In this document: positions 14,017 through 16,125 of the stretch, in pieces
How the letters are laid out: each line of letters begins with the position of its first letter
How positions within the stretch are numbered: the first letter of the stretch is position 1
NCBI GenBank assembly: GCA_002254825.2
Contig: NJEL02000011.1
Location: 1-16,125 of the forward strand
DNA length: 16,125 nucleotides
Direction: 5' to 3'
Origin: Methanosarcinales archaeon ex4572_44
GTDB taxonomy: Archaea; Halobacteriota; Methanosarcinia; Methanosarcinales; EX4572-44
Made by a program: the position numbers and the translations under genes
The notes under the pieces: model-generated
What the model was told of the DNA's origin: nothing
Database searches by the model: none
Seen by the model: the letters and a program-made list of their open reading frames with translations, nothing else

Positions 14017-14040
14017 TCATACGTACCAGTCATGCCACAT

Positions 14041-14048
14041 TTTTATAC
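14041..14048 (-). promoter_or_regulatory. coaD TATA box
   Basis: Minus-strand GTATAAAA lies 25-32 bp before ATG 14016, predicting a transcript starting at or a few bases before the start codon. It overlaps the stop codon of the upstream CBS-domain gene, so coaD can be transcribed independently of that operon. Confidence 0.55.
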
Positions 14049-14885
14049 TATGGCTTTCAGCATATCTATATCTTCCACGAGGCCCTTCAGTTGCTGGTTC
14101 GATTTTACGAGCGGGAGGTGTCTCAGTCCTCTTCGGTGCATCGTGCGTGCACATTCGCTCAAAGGTGTCGTGTGGAGGACGGACAGATCGTTGTTTTTCA
14201 TAGCTTCTTTCGCCGGGACATCTGGCAACTCTACTCTGGAGACGCTGTAATACAGACTCATCGTGTCTCGCATCGATTCCCATGTCCAGGCGTCCTCGTC
14301 AGATCCTGCTGACATGTCAGATTTCTCGATCGTGTCCACGATGGTGCTTGACTGGATCAGATCCTTGTCGCTTATGATTCCAACGAGGTTGCCTGTAGAA
14401 TCAAGCACAGGCACTACCTTTACACCTGCAAGCTCCATGATTCGTCCGACGAGTGGAAGCGGTGTCTCCTCCCAGACTGAAACGATGAACGTATCAACAT
14501 ATCTTCCAATGGGTTCTTCTATCCCGAGATTGGCTATCGCTCCAATGATATCTGAGACCGTTACGATCCCAACGAGTTCGCCACCGTCCACGACAGGCAG
14601 ACGACGTATCTCATTATGGATCAATCGCATGGCTGCAGTTTCAATGGTCTCATAGGGTCTTGCTGTGATCGGGTCTCGTGTCATAAGAAGTGCTGTCTGT
14701 TCTTCTTCTGGATTTTCTAAGAAATTTGATCGTGTCACAATACCGATAAGTGATTCATCTTTCACAACAGGCACGGCAGATACGTGTTTTTCTTTTAAGA
14801 GGTCAAGTACCTTGTTTCTCGATCCTGGGATTGTGGTATACACCACATCCCGTGTCATTACATCTTCAACCGACATGCCTATCAT
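14043..14885 (-). CDS. Four-CBS-domain protein
   Basis: A 280-aa cytoplasmic protein made of four consecutive CBS domains with no catalytic or DNA-binding domain: ~5-60 (V-E-D-V-M-T-R-D...I-G-I-V-T-R-S), ~65-118 (M-T-R-D-P-I-T...V-G-I-V-T-V-S-D), ~125-180 (V-G-I-I-S-D-K-D), and ~220-280 (A-K-E-A-M-K-N...L-K-G-L-V-E-D-I-D), with an acidic linker (S-A-G-S-D-E-D-A-W-T-W) between the third and fourth. CBS pairs bind AMP, ATP, SAM or similar ligands and regulate a partner. It starts at ATG 14885, sharing one base with the stop of the UspA gene (TGATG), so translation is coupled. ATG 14876 is an alternative. The partner is probably encoded in the same operon. Confidence 0.9.
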   Translation of the reverse strand: MIGMSVEDVMTRDVVYTTIPGSRNKVLDLLKEKHVSAVPVVKDESLIGIVTRSNFLENPEEEQTALLMTRDPITARPYETIETAAMRLIHNEIRRLPVVDGGELVGIVTVSDIIGAIANLGIEEPIGRYVDTFIVSVWEETPLPLVGRIMELAGVKVVPVLDSTGNLVGIISDKDLIQSSTIVDTIEKSDMSAGSDEDAWTWESMRDTMSLYYSVSRVELPDVPAKEAMKNNDLSVLHTTPLSECARTMHRRGLRHLPLVKSNQQLKGLVEDIDMLKAIV

Positions 14886-15331
14886 CAGTTTCTCACAACC
14901 ATGACAGGTATCTTTGAGTTTCGTGCAACCTTGTCGGCAACACTCCCAAGCAAGAATCTGTCAAGACCGCTTTTACCGATGCTGCCCATAACGATCAGGT
15001 CTGCAGAGACTTCTTCTCCAATCTGCATTATCTCTTCTGCAGGATGTCCTTCGAGCATCTTCTCTTCCACTTCCACACCAGCATCCGAAGCGATCTCTAC
15101 CACTCGTTTTGTTGCATTTGAGCCCTCTATCAAGAGAAGTTCGTACATCGATTCCCAGGTTACGTCCATTGGTATGCCTGCAAAGGCAGTGGTGTCAACG
15201 ACGTGCAGTGCAAGTATTCGCGCTTCTGCAAGCCGTGCAAGTTCAACGGCGTAACGGACAGCTTTCTCTGTATGTATCGAGCCGTCAGTTGCAACCAGTA
15301 TCTTCCTATATACCTCACTTACCATCTTCAC
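14885..15331 (-). CDS. UspA-family ATP-binding universal stress protein
   Basis: A single-domain Usp of 148 aa. The N-terminal R-K-I-L-V-A-T-D-G-S and the C-terminal M-G-S-I-G-K-S-G-L-D-R-F-L-L-G-S-V-A-D-K-V match the ATP-binding pattern G-2x-G-9x-G-S exactly, so it belongs to the ATP-binding (MJ0577-like) branch rather than the non-binding UspA branch. Start GTG 15331 overlaps the amidohydrolase stop as GTGA; GGAG lies 4 nt upstream. ATG 15325 (residue 3) is an alternative with ~10 nt spacing. It lies between an amidohydrolase and a four-CBS protein, both overlapping it. Confidence 0.92.
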   Translation of the reverse strand: MKMVSEVYRKILVATDGSIHTEKAVRYAVELARLAEARILALHVVDTTAFAGIPMDVTWESMYELLLIEGSNATKRVVEIASDAGVEVEEKMLEGHPAEEIMQIGEEVSADLIVMGSIGKSGLDRFLLGSVADKVARNSKIPVMVVRN

Positions 15332-16125
15332 TCTACTCCTATTATTTGTACAATGTCATCAGGGCGTGCTCTTCGCACAAGACCCGCTATAGGGTCCCGC
15401 ACTCCTCTCAGATTTGGTGAGTTCCTATCCAAGAGCATCAGGCAAGCCCTCTTCCTATCTTCAATTGAGCCAAGCTCATCGTCCAAGCCGAATATTTTCG
15501 CTCCATTAAGCGTGCACAACTTAAATACCTGCCTATCATCATGTAAAAATATTTTTGACATGAATTCCATTTCTGCAAACATATTCACAGAATTGAGCAT
15601 CACATTATCGGTTCCAACACCAACCACGAGACCAGAATCAAGCATCCCCTCAATATCAGGCATGCCAACACCCGTCAAAAGATTCGAGCGCGGACAGACA
15701 ACAACACCACAATCCGCTTCAAAAGCCCGCTTGAAATCATCTATAGTTCCATGAGTCAGATGAACCACAAAATCAGGCTCAAGATCAAAAGCAGCCCCTA
15801 TATCACGCCCATCCTTCTCACCAGCATGGAATCCAAAGATTTTGCCAGAATATTTCATTAGGGATGCAATTTCAACAAGATAGTCCCAATCCATATCATA
15901 AACACCACTCAAACCCAGACCATCAGAGAGAGAGAGCACCTCAGAAACCCCACAACCATCTGGCCTTCCAAGTATCACACCCTTAAGACCCGCACGATAC
16001 GCGAGTGCTCTTCCAAGCGCCCTGACACCATCAACCCCGCCCTCGCGAAAATCAACAAAAGCCCCGGTACCAGTCCGCACCATATCCAGAAGGGCAACAG
16101 ACATTGCACGAACAAGCTCGTCTGC
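15328..16125 (-). CDS. Amidohydrolase-superfamily metal-dependent hydrolase, N-terminus outside window
   Basis: The frame is open from the window edge: seven codons (A-D-E-L-V-R-A) precede the ATG at 16104, so that ATG is internal and the N-terminal part with the family's first HxH metal motif is missing. The visible 265 residues hold three later metal or active-site motifs: F-G-F-H-A-G-E, V-H-L-T-H-G-T and V-G-T-D-N. The layout resembles COG0402 deaminases/chlorohydrolases (MTA/SAH deaminase, SsnA-like), followed by the S-I-E-x-x-K-x-A-x-L-x-x-L-D ending in which the beta-sandwich usually closes. Substrate unknown; adenosine-type substrates are possible. First visible gene of an overlapping operon with UspA and CBS proteins. 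Coding strand is G+T-rich. Confidence 0.85.
   Translation of the reverse strand, partial: ADELVRAMSVALLDMVRTGTGAFVDFREGGVDGVRALGRALAYRAGLKGVILGRPDGCGVSEVLSLSDGLGLSGVYDMDWDYLVEIASLMKYSGKIFGFHAGEKDGRDIGAAFDLEPDFVVHLTHGTIDDFKRAFEADCGVVVCPRSNLLTGVGMPDIEGMLDSGLVVGVGTDNVMLNSVNMFAEMEFMSKIFLHDDRQVFKLCTLNGAKIFGLDDELGSIEDRKRACLMLLDRNSPNLRGVRDPIAGLVRRARPDDIVQIIGVE

Overview
The window reads as ordinary chromosomal DNA of a euryarchaeon, most likely from the Methanosarcinales/Syntropharchaeia/ANME-1 neighbourhood. Archaeal markers are CobY-type guanylyltransferase, CobZ-type ribazole phosphatase, archaeal CoaD, the archaeal TyrA and CBS regulators, a Methanosarcina-like HisF, and AT-rich TATA boxes followed by short or absent leaders. 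The lineage placement is inference from protein families; no rRNA or tRNA gene is visible.

Layout. 1-1703 (+): 3' part of aroE followed by tyrA (aromatic amino acids); tyrA overlaps tail-to-tail with nrdG. 1674-3405 (-): radical SAM activase nrdG and a winged-helix/CBS regulator with its own promoter. 3517-5395 (-): cobZ-cobS-cobY, three steps of cobamide nucleotide-loop assembly, from one TATA box. 5396-5689: gene-free stretch with repeats and alternative hairpins. 5690-6595 (-): tRNA 2-thiolation enzyme. 6663-8369 (+): Lrp/AsnC regulator and a class I aminotransferase. 8383-11428 (-): glyA-folD-folP, a one-carbon/pterin operon. 11533-12291 (+): ccdA, a membrane thiol-disulfide carrier. 12292-12717: the largest gene-free stretch, with two candidate promoters and structured sequence. 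12718-13536 (+): hisF with an aberrant N-terminus. 13564-16125 (-): coaD, then a tightly overlapping amidohydrolase-UspA-four-CBS operon whose first gene runs off the window.

No mobile element, CRISPR array, prophage or toxin-antitoxin system is visible, and I found no clearly new multi-gene system. The items most worth a second look are: hisF, which lacks the catalytic N-terminal Asp motif; the structured segment at 12417-12600 with its own promoter; alternative hairpins before hisF and downstream of the thiolation gene; a PheRS-like domain at the C-terminus of TyrA; and a flip of strand composition in the middle of tyrA, part of kb-scale alternation between G+T-rich and A+C-rich blocks.
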